Positions 35,396 through 47,375 of a DNA stretch of 64,000 nt are shown in pieces. Position 1 is the first letter of the stretch, and each line of letters starts with the position of its first letter. A program made the translations under genes and the position numbers. Origin of the DNA: Agriotes lineatus (Eukaryota > Arthropoda > Insecta > Coleoptera > Elateridae); the NCBI GenBank assembly GCA_940337035.1, contig OW679197.1, forward strand, positions 36,028,466 to 36,092,465, written 5' to 3'. Below the pieces are notes generated by a model. The model worked only from the letters and a program-made list of their open reading frames with translations, was not told the DNA's origin and did no database searches.

Positions 35396-35441
35396 GCAAG
35401 TAAGAGATGTACAGTGAAATCATACTACAGCGATATTGTAA

Positions 35442-35541
35442 NNNNNNNNNNNNNNNNNNNNNNNNNNNNNNNNNNNNNNNNNNNNNNNNNNNNNNNNNNN
35501 NNNNNNNNNNNNNNNNNNNNNNNNNNNNNNNNNNNNNNNNN
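35442..35541. other. Assembly gap of 100 N
   Basis: Exactly 100 unknown bases, the conventional size for a gap of unknown length. The real distance between the flanks is therefore unknown. The open frame drawn through the N run is meaningless. Confidence 0.99.
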
Positions 35542-36640
35542 TTTGTGTATAAAATAACACAAGTGTACGTCAGTGATGATACAATATTTATTTTAATGCT
35601 TAGGCCGTGTTTAGTAACTGAGCTACTTTAGATAATTTATAAAATGTCAATGTCTTATTTTGACATTAGTAACTTTTTGTAACTAAATATGCGTACACTG
35701 CTAAAAAGATTCAATAGGACATTGAAACGACTCTTAATAGCGGATTTTAAAACAACCAATCAGAAACAAGACCAAAATTGACCACACTGTCATTAATATA
35801 GGCACTGTACTGTGTACCTGTCATCACGTTAGTTCGTGGTGTGTATATTTGTGATATTTGTGTGGTCATCTATGTTGTCTCGAGATGCCAACCATTGTTC
35901 CTTTTTCGCCTTCTGTTGGCATGAAACCGGTGACACCAATAACTCGGCAGAAGCGATGAGATTAAGAATCGAAAAATCGATGTAAGATCGAGAATCGAAC
36001 TGATCTAGAAAATTGGCGAAACTGGCGAAATGTTTAGCAGAGGTTTTTCAAATTTGGCATCTCGAGGCACATACGATGACGTGTTGATCGTATGGGACTT
36101 TTTTTTAGACCATGTCGACAATTATTAGTAATGCGATGGCTCCCCTTGGAGCCTTTCAACGGTTAGGTGAAAACAGTGAGCTTCCACCTCACCACGTGAA
36201 CGTTCCTCTTGGTTTAGAGGACGGGTATTTCCCTATTTCTTCTCCACAAAAAAACCCTCTGCTTCCTGTCATGCGAAATGTTGTGTTTTCTGAGATTGTG
36301 TAACAAGTGTGTAACAGAACGGAATGGTCCTACGTAATAGGCCTAAAAATGGTGGTAAATTGAATAGGATAGACCGCGCAATAGCGCGCGCAGCCCCGTT
36401 TATTGTAAATATTGATAAAAACTAGAACTAATAGTTTGATATTATCGATTGACATCTATCTAATCTGGTTAAATTGCAAGCTAATAAATAAAACCACTAA
36501 AGTTAAGCATACGGTAGAAAAATCTAGGTTGTCGAAATTCGAGTCTGTACTTTAGACCAAATGAGGTTCCTGTATATTATCCAGCTCATCCTGTTTTCAA
36601 ATATCTGTACCGCGCTACCAGCTAAGAAGAAGAGTTTAAT
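35542..36640. other. Unassigned DNA with small hairpins
   Basis: A hairpin-like segment at 35642-35673 (AATGTCA...TGACATT...AGTAAC) recurs inverted at 40129-40159, so it belongs to a dispersed repeat. TGCCAAC...GTTGGCA forms a stem at about 35886-35922. The 63-codon frame at 36112-36303 starts with ATG and has fairly mixed codons but matches no family I know. Confidence 0.4.
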
Positions 36641-38010
36641 TTAAAACAATCTTGGACACAAGCCAAATTCTCCAGCACGCCTTCAAATTAAAGGCCGCCA
36701 ATAGAAATTCTCAATCCGGAGATGTTTATCGAAATCAGTGATTCAGAATGCCTATCTTTTGTCTTAGCAGAAATGAACGCAGCGAGGCCACTGCTCGCAT
36801 GCTTGTAATTCAAGCGCCTGACACCAGATTGAAGCAAGATAATTGGGAAGTAATGCTTCGAACATATTAAGGATTAACGACACATTTGGTACGGACGCGG
36901 GCTGCATCGAGGTGACGTCGGACGGGCGGCTTTTTTGCCGAAAAGCCAGCTGTAAAAATATTAATTAAAACTAATCGTAAATCAGATCTATCCGCGCTCG
37001 ACGAGCTTGATCTCCAACCTTGACAACTAATCTAACGATCACATACTTAATCGGTACCCCATCGCTATAACTAGGATGAAAATTGCCCAAGAAGCTAAAA
37101 TTTAATACCTTATTATCTTTTACGTTCTCATCAAGCCAGTGCCATTAAAAAACCGAAGTTATTAATGCGGTCATAAACGCCGATGAAGACGAAAGCTCGG
37201 AATTTCAGATGGTAAACAAATATACACACACGTCGATTGGCAGAAGAAAAAGTGAAAGATATACTGTGCTCCAGCTACGGACACGAGATCAATTCATGTA
37301 CATCTCCGAAGTAAAGCCATTTAAAAAAGATAGATCGCGCTGATAGACACGAATGGTTTTAGGATACCAAGATCTTGTTTACTTTCTTAATTGCTTTGTA
37401 TATTTATTACTCGGACAGCTCCATATTTTTAATGGAGCATCCTAATAAATTATTATTCAGTTTTAAAATTGATATTTTTATGACAGGTAAAATATTACGA
37501 GTCATAAACACGCGGCAATTAGATGTGTACGTCCCTGCGCCGATCCACGATTTTTATTGCCGAGGGTCCCACAAGGGTCATTATCAGGGCCGCTTCTGTT
37601 TACGGCCGCGTACAAATTGTTATTGCGCCGGCATTCCGTAATGGCTGGATTTTACAAAAAAGCTAATGTAAACACGCTGGGCAAGCCGGAGCTAATTTTG
37701 TCAGATTATAAGCACCGTATCCGAGCAATCTGAAAAACATTTTAATCAAGCTAAATGGAACTCCTATTACCTTGAGACAATAAATCAAACAGAAGTCTTC
37801 CACATGTTTTAATGGCCTTATTTCCATACACACCCATTACGCAACGATTTAAATTACACGAAAATAATGATATCAGTCCTGATAATATCTATTTGTCGGT
37901 TCGTGGGCAGATTGAGTTATACCGCGTGTTCCGTGCCATGTGGTCATTTCCGCAAGAGGATTGGTCCATATTTTATGCCTGTAATAAGGCAGATTGCATC
38001 TAAATGACTG
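36640..38010. other. Unique GC-richer island with Hox-like words
   Basis: Single-copy-looking sequence rich in TTAATTA, CATAAA, TTTATG and TTTATTG words, notably at 37140-37660. This resembles developmental cis-regulatory DNA. The 88-codon frame at 37375-37641 lies inside and has no recognisable domain. Confidence 0.35.
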
Positions 38011-38574
38011 GAAGGTGGCAGTGACATGGGGCAATTGCTTATTTAGGAATGAGAGACGTCTGACAACCGACAAGAAATGATTGCTTAATTTTTTAAAGAA
38101 ACCTTTTAACTCACTCGAAAAAAACAAATATGTCAAAGATTACGATCGCGCTCTGCCCTTTTTGATTCGAACTTGTACACATCCTTCCAATAACAACGGG
38201 TGCTTTAAATTTCGAAGGCTAAGCATTAAACTTTAAAGGTTCTGCGCTAATCCGCTACAACAGATTTCTATCGGGGTGGCTTAAATAAAGGATTTTCCAC
38301 ACAATAGGGGTTTTGGGTTCAATGTTTATGTTCCAAATGTGTAAATATGTTCTAAGCGCTCTGTAGTACAATAATACGTGCTGTAACTGCCACCATTTTC
38401 ATCAGAAATAAAATTTACAATACAACATTCTCGTAAAAAGAGAAACACATTACTCAGGCAAATCAATTAACTATATAGTTTTTATTACTCTACACAGCGC
38501 ACAGTAAAGTTGGTTTCTTTTTCTACTATTTTTTGTCATCTTTCATGAATATCTAAATATATATATATATTATA

Positions 38575-38832
38575 TATACCGATGGGACCATAATTATATA
38601 GAACAGCGATAAGATAACATGAACAACAAAATAGAATGCTTGAGTAAGAAAGAGATGACCATACAACAAAATTATTTTAGTAGGCACAATTAGTTGACAT
38701 AGGTCATAATTAAAGTGAGCGTCAAGCCTACTCGTACATTTGTTTATCTCTTTCTTACTCAAGCAATATGTGTTATATTCTTGTTCATGTTATCCCATTG
38801 CTGTTATATATAATTGTGGCCCCATCGGTATA
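38575..38832. mobile_element. 258-bp foldback element
   Basis: The left arm 38575-38656 and right arm 38746-38832 pair over about 80 bp with several mismatches. Shared blocks are TATACCGATGGG, AATTATATA, GATAACATGAACAA and GCTTGAGTAAGAAAGAGAT. The centre is about 90 bp. The minus frame through it is a by-product of the palindrome. AT-repeat DNA (38556-38578) borders the left arm. Confidence 0.8.
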
Positions 38833-40310
38833 TTGTGTGTTATCTTTATTCACTTTTCAGATTTCTCTAAATTAATGTAGTTGACCATCTGCATATAGTA
38901 TGTTACATGTACGGGTATATATCGGTTGTTCATCCACATACTCATCTCCTTACATTTAGGAATCCTGGAATTCAAACATATTTTGAAATATTCCGCTCTA
39001 TATACTGTATATCTATGTTTTGTTATGTTTAAAGTATTTTTGTATTAACATTTCATGGTGTTGGTGTATCCACTGATATACACAGTTTTTGCATAAGTAC
39101 CGAATCACATATCTTTTTAGCAAAATAAGGATGAACCTTTCTTTGCTGGTACCTGTTTCATTATATGAGCACTATGCTTCCGTCTTCTATTTAGCGCTCG
39201 GCCGTACGTTATACCCATTGAAGAAGGAAAGTTTATATAATTTCCACAGTATTACCTGTTTTCTGTGAAATTTTTCATTCCATGAAGGAGTGGGTAATAA
39301 ATAAAAAAATATCTCAGATATTAAAGGTCTGCGGCAATGTTGGCTTGAGAAGGTGTGCATGTTTGAGATTAAGAAATCATGTATCGACTACAAAAGGAAA
39401 ACAATGAAGCAGAGGGTACCCTGATGGATGTTGATAGATATAGCAACAGAGCTGGCATGGTGGAAATACTCAAGAATTTCTATCTAATGGGTCCCATCCT
39501 TTAACTAGTCTTATAGACAGACCGCTTCTCTTTTAACTGTTCTATTTGGTCTACCTTGACCAACTCTTGATATTTTCACACCCCAATACTATTAGAATAC
39601 AGAGAACTATAGACCACTGCTTTCGCTATCTCCTCTTACCCCTCTTACCTCTCACCTAGATTCATGGTAAGCGAAGTGTTTTATTGCCAAATACCACAAA
39701 CTTATTACGTCATTTGCATAACGAGATTTCCCTAGGCTCGAAATTCACAATAACTCGAAAAAGCTCCATACATCCTGGGGGAAGCAAAAGCTTGATCAAA
39801 AGAAAACCGAGCTCTGCAACAAGCAACCTGTACATACATACAGCTGATAGAATTAGAAGAAGAACTCCTTCATAGCAACTGGGACATGCTCTCTATAAAA
39901 AACACCAATGAAAAATCGCAGTATGGTGGTATTTTAGGGTTGTCATCCTTGTCAACTAGCGTAAATAGCATCTTTTTTCCAGAGTCATCTTTGTCATCCT
40001 GAAATTCTCAAAAATATATAATTATTATGCCAATAATTTAAGTATACACCATTCATTCCATTAGTGATACTGAGCAAGCCTTGAATGTAAATGTGTTTGT
40101 CACTGTAACAAATATTTGGTTTCAAAATGTTACTAATGTCAAAATAACATTGACATTTTGTTGAAAATTACATCAGAAAACCAGTTGGTGGCATCTTGCT
40201 GAACTGAAGCGATCAGTTATATTATTTGCAACAACTTTAGAACTATCAAATTTGGCATTGACTGGTAACTTTTTGTTACTAACTGTGCCTTACACCGTCA
40301 AGTAGCAAAT
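38833..40310. other. Unassigned DNA with a repeat trace
   Basis: Mostly unrecognised. The stretch 40129-40159 is the inverted counterpart of 35642-35673, and GGTAACTTTTTGTTACTAAC at about 40264 is itself a small hairpin, so 40000-40300 probably holds a decayed MITE. Nothing coding is visible. Confidence 0.45.
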
Positions 40311-40319
40311 ATAGGATAT

Positions 40320-40980
40320 TTCAGGGAAATTATGGAGAAAACGCATTACGTGATGACATACAGGGTAAGGACGTATACTGCATGAATACGTTCTGCAAGA
40401 AACAACTTAAGAGGAAAATGGGCCTGGAAAATCCGGTTACTAGACTAGTTACAGCAACTGTCAGAATAAACCATAACATGAAAATATATAAAGTAATATA
40501 CACAAGAAAAAATATAAACAAAATTAGGATAGCTATAAAAAAGCTAGGCGCAAAATTATCAAGTCATCAAACAAAGCTAAAAAAATGATCAATATAATTA
40601 CAAGGAGCATACACCGTGCGACCGAAAAAACATACACTATGGTAAAACAACCAAAAAATAGTTCGAAAGAAACAATAGATATTATGCAGAGAAGAAAAAC
40701 GGGGAATTCTGCAGAATACAAAACGCCGAATTAAAACAATTATACAGGAAATCCGGAAGGATATAAGGGAACATATCACGGAGTTAACTACGGAAACGAT
40801 GGAAAATTATAAAAATCTGAAAGTCCTACATGACGAATGGATTAAGTAGGATAAGTGGACTGAAAAACGATAGAGGTATAATGAAAACATCAAAGGAACA
40901 GAAAATCAGAACAGCTTCTACAAAACTCTGTATGCTTCTACAGTTCATGATACTCCTTCTCCTCTGAGCCGATATCAATA
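40320..40980 (+). mobile_element. RTE-like LINE, endonuclease end and linker
   Basis: The plus strand reads NALRDDIQGKDVYCMNTFCK and KKQLKRKMGLENP, matching the MNTFFKKKxxRKWTWxSPxG stretch near the end of the apurinic-like endonuclease of RTE-type elements. The EIDYI and SDHR residues expected next are lost. A lysine-rich linker follows in several frames (IIQEIRKDIREHITELTTET) and ends QNSFYKTLYAST, the ...FYxxLYxS block that precedes the RT. This is the 5' part of the element that resumes at 41985. Confidence 0.75.
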
Positions 40981-40984
40981 ATTA

Positions 40985-41984
40985 CAAAAAATACCGCACG
41001 GCTAGATTGCAGTCGTTATTTGCTTAGAGCGCCACAAGATCTTAACTCAACCCATATCAATCCCTTCAGAACTTGAAGCAGGGTGCGGGAATCATCACAA
41101 TACTTCTTGGGGATAGTGCGTTGCCCAGCCCTTCGCCAACGAAAACCTACCTTTGTTGATTCTCGACACGCCACTGTCAACTGCTGTACATTAAATAACA
41201 CAGTATACAATAAAACGAAGATGGTAATTTTAACGAGCTATCTATTGGATAACTTCAACAAGCAAGACGACATGGTTGCAATAATTTTAACTATTACTTC
41301 TAGAAGACGCCATCATGTATAGAAGCTATGTGAAGTAATTTCATCCAGCCAGTGCTGAACTAGCGTACAACCAGTCGCTAGGAAAGCTGATCGCAGAGAA
41401 CATATTTGAAACACTCCGTAGTTAAACTCACTTTCCGCGGCACAACATATAATTCCAAGAATTACAATACATCTATCTTAAGCTTGTGGCAGGGAGTTTC
41501 TGGTTAAATGCAAAGACCACCCTTGCTGCTTGTGGTGTTCTTCACAGAACTCGAAAGGATGCATTTGACCTTTGAAGATGTTGTTAGGCAAGGACAGCGA
41601 TGCCGCGTGGACAGAAGCAAAACCAAATTGTCTCGAAAATAACTAGCCGATAAAACCACAAAATTTGATTTGAAAGATAACTTAACGGCACTTGTTACGA
41701 GATTCGCCATTCATTATTCGTAATTATTAAGGAGCCTTCAGATTGATCCGGCTTTTAAACGTAGCTGAAGCTTAACTTTACTATAAGAGGGAGCCTCCAA
41801 TTTTTACAAAACTAACGGAAGCTGCTCCCCGCGCCACGCAATAGAACTTGCACACTCAAATGCTTTGGATTCAATCATTTTTAGTCTCGGCGGCGAAACG
41901 CCGGCTTCAACGGCCCACACACACTTTGCCGATGCTAAGATGCTATTTTAATGTGCATCATGCATCGATACCTACAGAAGCGGC
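40985..41984. other. About 1 kb of foreign DNA between the LINE halves
   Basis: LINE similarity stops after the FYKTLYAST block and resumes near 41985. This kilobase shows no RT motif and no clear inverted ends, and its short frames (41016-41210, 41083-41322, 41504-41710) are not recognised. It is probably an insertion of unknown type. A GC-richer patch lies at 41820-41960. Confidence 0.4.
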
Positions 41985-42438
41985 GTTAAAAATAACCTAA
42001 CACTTACTATTGAAGACATTACAATTGCATTGACAAAAATTGAACGAACACCAGTGAAAATGGAATAACATCAGAAATGATAAAATGTGGACACACAACT
42101 CCTTTCCCTACTCTTAAAGCTCTATTAAATAAATCTCTTTAAGACGACAAAGTACCAACAGAATGGAAAAATGTTGTGATTCCTGTATAAATAGAATGTG
42201 GTAACTTTTGACAGGGTAAACTATCGTCCAATAACATATTATCTCATTTATACTAATTATTTCTGAGAATAATAATAAACAGACGCACTAGTAAAACAGA
42301 TTTATATGAACCATCGGAACAAGCTAGATTGAGAAAAGGTTTCAGCACCATGAACCATCTAGAAACCATCAGAAAGTATTTGATATCCCTGAGTAGTGAT
42401 CATTATCAAAAAGCTAAGTAATGCCAGAGCAGACTCTA
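41985..42438 (+). mobile_element. RTE-like LINE, RT fingers region
   Basis: The plus strand reads LTIEDITIALTKIERTPVKM, then VPTEWKNVVIP (frameshifted), RVNYRPIT, and LRKGFSTMNHLETIRKYL, matching the ...EVxxALxxMKxGKSPGxDGI...NYRPISLL...FRKGFSTxDHL order of RTE-type RT. The catalytic Asp block is not found before the small transposon at 42441 splits the frame at NARADSI. Stops occur about every 20-40 codons. Confidence 0.78.
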
Positions 42439-42440
42439 TA

Positions 42441-42819
42441 TCTATATTTTTTTAGCTTGCAGTTGAGGCTAATCACATTCAAACTGAGGACAATCAACTT
42501 CAAATTGGGATTAAAGAACTTCAAATTGAGAAATAAAATACATTATACCAGTCTCATGTAGTGCTTGCAGTAGACAATGCTCCTTGTCATGCTGACTTTC
42601 ACGACGTATTCACAGAGGAAGAATTTTGCAACCATCGTTTATTGAGACTGGATCCTTATAATACGACTGGTACATGTTTTTTTATTTATCAAAATGAATT
42701 TGTTTTATCCCAATCTGAAGTGGTTTGGTCCCAATTTGAATGTGACGAGTCTCGATTAGAATGTGTTTATTCTCAATCTGCATATTATTAGTCTCAATTT
42801 GAAGTTCAAAATATATAGA
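42441..42819. mobile_element. Small DDE transposon with TA target sites and 21-bp subterminal repeats
   Basis: TA lies at 42439-42440 and 42820-42821. The ends are inverted: left TCTATATTTTTTTAGCTTGC, right read inverted TCTATATATTTTGAACTTC, with 21 of the first 28 bases matching. Next to each end are about four to five imperfect units of roughly 21 bp built on TTCAAATTGAGG, in inverted orientation at the two ends. Inside is a piece of transposase (next entry). It splits the host LINE between NARADSI and RALIRIIYNN, which confirms the insertion. Confidence 0.82.
42555..42680 (+). pseudogene. DDE transposase fragment (IS630/Tc1-like)
   Basis: Reads VLAVDNAPCHADFHDVFTEE then LLRLDPYN. DNAPCH carries the second catalytic Asp of a DDE_3-type transposase and LLRLxPYSP is the block before the final acidic residue. 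Here the reading breaks to TTGTCFF, so the NPIE block with the third residue is absent. Only about 40 residues survive, and the frame then runs into the subterminal repeats. It is too short to act, so the element depended on a full-length relative. Confidence 0.7.
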
Positions 42820-43415
42820 TACGAGCCTTAATACGCATTATCTACAACAATGCGACTCTGCAGGTCAAACTAAATGAAGATAAAAATACTGATAAAAACT
42901 AACTAAACAGGGCTGTAGTCTTACAAGTGAACATGAGTAGAATCAAAGTTATGTCAGCTAGTCTAAAACATACACTAGGTCAACTTATAAAACCAGGAAA
43001 GGAAAAACAGACTGCAGAAATCTGCAGAAGAACAACACTGGCTGGGCAGCATTTGGATATCTCTCAATAACATTAATTAAAATGAACATATTAATCGGTC
43101 TTAGAAGAAAAGTTCTCTATTCTTCCAATTCTCACGGTAAACCTCCGAAACAAAGTAAGAAATTTTGATCATAAACAAAGAACTAAAGTCAAAGATATTA
43201 TAGAAAGAAGCTCACAACTAACGATGGACTAGAAAGCTGATGGAATGGTGCAGCCAGAATATCTAAATGAAGTGATGGGCTGCCTTCATGAAAATGGGTT
43301 GGTGATTTAGCAACGCCGCTGGAAAATAATGACTGAGAAGTACATCTTAGGTGAGGCCTACGTTCAGCATTGGACGGAGAGCTGGAGGAAGACTGAAAAG
43401 GGAGAAGAAGAAGAT
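42820..43415 (+). mobile_element. RTE-like LINE, thumb and C-terminus with GAA tail
   Basis: Continues the LINE: RALIRIIYNNATLQVKLNED, then YLGQ-type HTLGQLIKPGKEKQTAEICR with RRTTLAGQ, QRTKVKDIIERSSQL, and finally WKIMTEKYILGEAYVQHWTE near the C-terminus. It ends in GAGAAGAAGAAG at about 43400-43412. The RT palm including YxDD, between VKLNED and HTLGQL, is mostly missing. The 136-codon frame on the opposite strand (43198-43608) is an antisense shadow of this C-terminus. Confidence 0.8.
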
Positions 43416-44940
43416 CAGGCCATATGCAAAAAATTGAAGAAGAAAAGCTAACGTTAGAAATACGGAAGTGGAAACTAATGGAAAGAAAGTACGTGAGACC
43501 AAGAAGATGATGAGTGCATGAGTCAGAAAAAAGAGGAGGACAATGTCTGGCAAAATAGAATAAAATTGAATTGACGAATGAATAATAGCAATAAAGCGCT
43601 GAAGTCACACTTTAGTCGGTTTATATACATAAACATGTACATAAAGATCATCCTTAAATAATCCCCCAGTTCCAGCAAATCTCAACGTTTAAGGTAAAAC
43701 AGCAAAATATCCCATAATTATTTCAAGAGCTGTCAAAACATTACCCCCTGAGCAGATAATTTCTTTCAAAACATGTTCAACTAATAGACAACATAATTTC
43801 CCGTATTCCCACTTGCACAAAGCTTCGAAAAATCAATTATGCAAAACCGTATCCAAGTATTCTGCCATGACTAGCTCGCCCTCGTGTTTAGTTGCTTGGA
43901 GGATCATCACGCACTTTACTTAAACCACCACACCCTCGCAATTATTAGCCACTCACGTAGGCATACTTAATTTTAGAGTCTACAAGTTCAGCAATATTGC
44001 AAGATGCATAGCATAATACTCTTCTGTAAAATTATAGCGTTAAATCCGTTATCGTCCCTAATAGCCAGGAATTAATTTCAGATGCGCCGTCATTATATCA
44101 AACCTTGTACGTTCCACGTCACTTGTTTGCTTTGTGCGCATGCTGAAAAGCTCTGTCAAAGGAAATAAATCTCTTTATGAAAAAAATTAAAATAATTTTC
44201 TATACATTAAAGGGATCGATAGAATTCTAAACTCTACATGTGTGTTCCTAAGCAAATGTGACCTAGTTTAAAGAAAAGCCAAGATATGGAAATTTTGCGA
44301 AAGAATTCAGTGAGTAATTCAGCACGCTAGGATTTCTGCCATCAATCATCCTTGAAATTTAAAAAATTTTGAATGAAGTGCGAGCTTTAGCTTAAATCGA
44401 CTATTAAGAACATTTTACAAACTAATATTGCCACATAACTAAACTTGGCAAGTTCTAACCAGAGCAAACACAGCCAGAACATTCAGTATAGTAAATTTGG
44501 GACGGTGAATGTAGTTCCCCCTAGAGTGGAAACCATGTCTAAATTTTTAATTATTTTGCCTGAATTTATAGCTCTATTACAATGTATGCAAACTTAATGA
44601 TTTCCTGTTATAACATGTAAACGATATGCATTAATTATTGCATTCATGAATAATGCATATTAGCAGAAAGTGTTGCAAATGTAAAGATCCCTGCGTTGTT
44701 GTGCAGCTTTAAACTATGTTATTTTTGTGTTTAAATAGAGTGTACCCGAATAAATACATTTCGTTTAGATACGTGGGAACGTTCAAAGGTAACATTTCTA
44801 GAATAACAAATTTACTTTTGCTCAATTTATAGTGGAAATTACTAAATGCAGAACATGCAGGAAAGCTTACGAATTAGAAATAAATATTCAAATAGCGTTA
44901 TCAGAAGGCGAATTTAGTTATACATTTGTATTCTCACAAA
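43416..44940. other. Unassigned DNA
   Basis: The first 200 bp may be LINE 3' remnant (lysine/glutamate-rich readings). 43640-44940 looks like single-copy AT-rich DNA without frames or repeats of note. Confidence 0.45.
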
Positions 44941-44950
44941 AATTATTGTT

Positions 44951-45120
44951 AGGGGCTGGAGTGGTCTAGTGATTAGAACGCTCACCTTTAACATTAGGTC
45001 ACAAAAGTTGCGATTCGAGGCCAGTTGTAGGCGGACTTTTCAGTTGAAAAATTGTGTCGTCTTGGGTTAAGTATTAGATGGAGGCTATATGACCCCAAAA
45101 AATATTCTAAAATCTTCATA
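44951..45120 (+). repeat. Decayed tRNA-derived SINE
   Basis: Starts GGGGCTGGAGTGGTCTAGTG, an RNA polymerase III A-box-like sequence within TGGTCTAGTGATTAG. About 55 bp later GCGATTCGAGGCC resembles a B box. No intact cloverleaf can be drawn, so this is a SINE head rather than a tRNA gene. The body to about 45120 is unique and no tail or target duplication is clear. Confidence 0.55.
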
Positions 45121-45269
45121 ACTTACAGAACAAAATATTAAAATTAGCGCGGTATAAGAAAATTCAAAACAAGAATGAAGAAAAAAATTCTTGGTCATAC
45201 CATAAAAAAGAAGATCTGTATCAAAAATTTTGTGGGAGGCTTATACAAACCAAAGCACCAAGAAGAAAT

Positions 45270-47375
45270 AACCACATCATCGTGGCAACATATAATTGTA
45301 GGTCATTCTAGATAAAGTACTTGTATGTTAAGTAACTTTCTAGAGAGCCAATGATTGTATGCAATGAACAAATTTGTCGACAAGAATTATCACAGGAGAT
45401 GGTTATGGGTAAGTTCAGTTAGTCTGACTGGCAATGAAATAGACTATATCCACCGAGAATGGTATAAAAAATGGCTCAGTACCCAAGTCATTCAATACCA
45501 GAAGTAACCATCGGTTGGATACGGAGGTACTAATAGAAAATCAAATTAGGTATAAAGAATTATTAGAAGAGGCATTGAGAGACAATGAACAACGAACTAG
45601 TGCTAGTGAATTATCAGAAGAAATAACTACATTAACAGCATTGCAGGTAACAAGAAGAAAATCAGATCAGAATTGCAAACTCAAGAAAGAAAACTAATTA
45701 TATAAAAGAGGATGCAGTTGTATAGAAAGAGCAAAAAAAAGTAAAGCAAAGTGTAGATAAGTGAGAAACGGTACTAGCAAAATAATACGAAAATACTTTG
45801 AAATATGCTATGAGAATGAGGTAGAAAGAACAATTGATAATAATAAGAATATGAAGTGTCTAAGAAAGGAGAATGTTAAGAGAGAAGTATTAGCATTAAA
45901 ATATAAAACTGGTTGGAAAACGTGCAATAAAGAAGAAATGCTACAAATCACAGAGAACGTCTACAGACAACTATACAACTCCCAAGTCAAGAAACCAAAT
46001 TGACAGCAAAAAAAGAAAAATATTATAAACGTTACATCGCAGGACATCTGCAAAGCTCTCAATGAAATAAAAAACAACAAAGCTCCAGGTAGGGATGACA
46101 TTATCAGCAAAGATGATCAATAAGGCAGCAGCCATTGTAATCCCAAAGCTGAAGATCCTATTTAATGTGTTTGGACGAAGCAAACATATCACCAAATGAA
46201 ATGCGGTACTAATAATCATCCTCTCCAAAAAGGAAATGCCGCTGTTTGAAAATTACAGATCAATCAGTCTGTTATCGTAGCTAAACAGAAAGCTAGCAGA
46301 ATATGTCCGTATAACAGGCAGCATTCCGTAAGAGCTATAGTACGTACATGCGACCATCTCCTGGCCATAAAAATTTTAATCGAGAAAATTAATAAATATA
46401 GCCCACCCTTATGTACGGATTTTATAGATTATGAAAAACCTACAATTCTAGGGAACATTAGATTATCATAAACGAGTTGGTCGGGGGTAAAATAGACTAT
46501 AAGTATACAAATCTACGGTAAGGCTACAGCATCAGTCAAAGTACATGATCTAACAAGCCTATTCTCTCTAAAAAGAGGAATTAGACAAGGCGATACAATT
46601 TCTCCATATCTTCAACTTAGCACTCGCTAAAGGGAAGTCTCAGCAACTAGACTGGTCAAATTGAGGGATTAATGTAAACGGAGATAGTTTAAAGCGCCTA
46701 CGGTCTGCCGACGATATAGCGCTGTTGGCAGGACAGATAATACAGTCGAATGTCATAGGTTTGAAACGGAATTTAACCAAAACCAAGATAACGTGATCAA
46801 GAAATCCAAATATCAAGATAGGTAATACTAAACTAGAAAACGTTAGAGAATATGTGTATACCTGGGATAAGAGATAACATTGAGAAAAGAACATACGGAA
46901 ACAGAAATCGGTAAAAGAATGCTGTGTTTTCGAAACTTAAAGAAATATCTCAATACCTGCGAACGAAGTAAGTTCTATTCGTAGTCACATATGGCTGTCA
47001 AACATAGAAACAGACAGCTAATAAAATGAAAATAAGCAAACAATCCATAGAAACAAGAGTGCTGAGAAAAGAACTAAAGATAAGAGAAAGATAAAAAATG
47101 ACTGACGTAATTCAAGGGACAGCAAGATTGAAGTGGGGATACACAAGATACAGAGCAGGATCAAAAACAGATATCAAACAAAAAAAATCATGCGGTTGAG
47201 GCCTAGAATAGGGAAAAGATTAAGAGGAAGACCTGGAACATGTTGGTAAACAATGGGGTAAAATTGTCAAACTGTAATGAATAAGAGCAGCTCAAGACGG
47301 AAAGCCATGTAAGGAAATGGCGGTGGTCTATGCTCAATACTGCGCGCAATGGGGTTAAGAAGAAGAAGCAGTGCA
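45270..47375 (+). mobile_element. RTE-like LINE with 5' and 3' ends, internally deleted
   Basis: IIVATYNCRSF (45275-45310) matches the VATYNVRTL start of the endonuclease. After a large deletion LTGNEIDYI (about 45428-45455) gives the end of that domain. RKENVKREVLALKYKTG and EEMLQITENVYRQLYNSQ are the linker. KAPGRDDI (near 46083), ENYRSISLL and LKRGIRQGDTISPYL lead to LRSADDIALLAG (about 46703-46740), a YADD box with Ser for Tyr but both Asp present. LENVREYVYTW (thumb), GKRLRGRPGTCW and RAAQDGKPCKEM...VYAQYCAQWG finish ORF2, followed by a GAAGAAGAAG tail at 47361-47370. Multiple stops and frameshifts make it inactive. Its length of about 2.1 kb is well short of a full element of this kind. 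Confidence 0.85.

Noticed and set aside
35407..35631. Frame across the N gap
   Set aside because: Translation of unknown bases is meaningless.
43198..43608. 136-codon minus-strand frame, the longest in the window
   Set aside because: It is antisense to the plus-strand LINE C-terminus (EAYVQHWTE), and its serine/phenylalanine-rich translation has no family resemblance.
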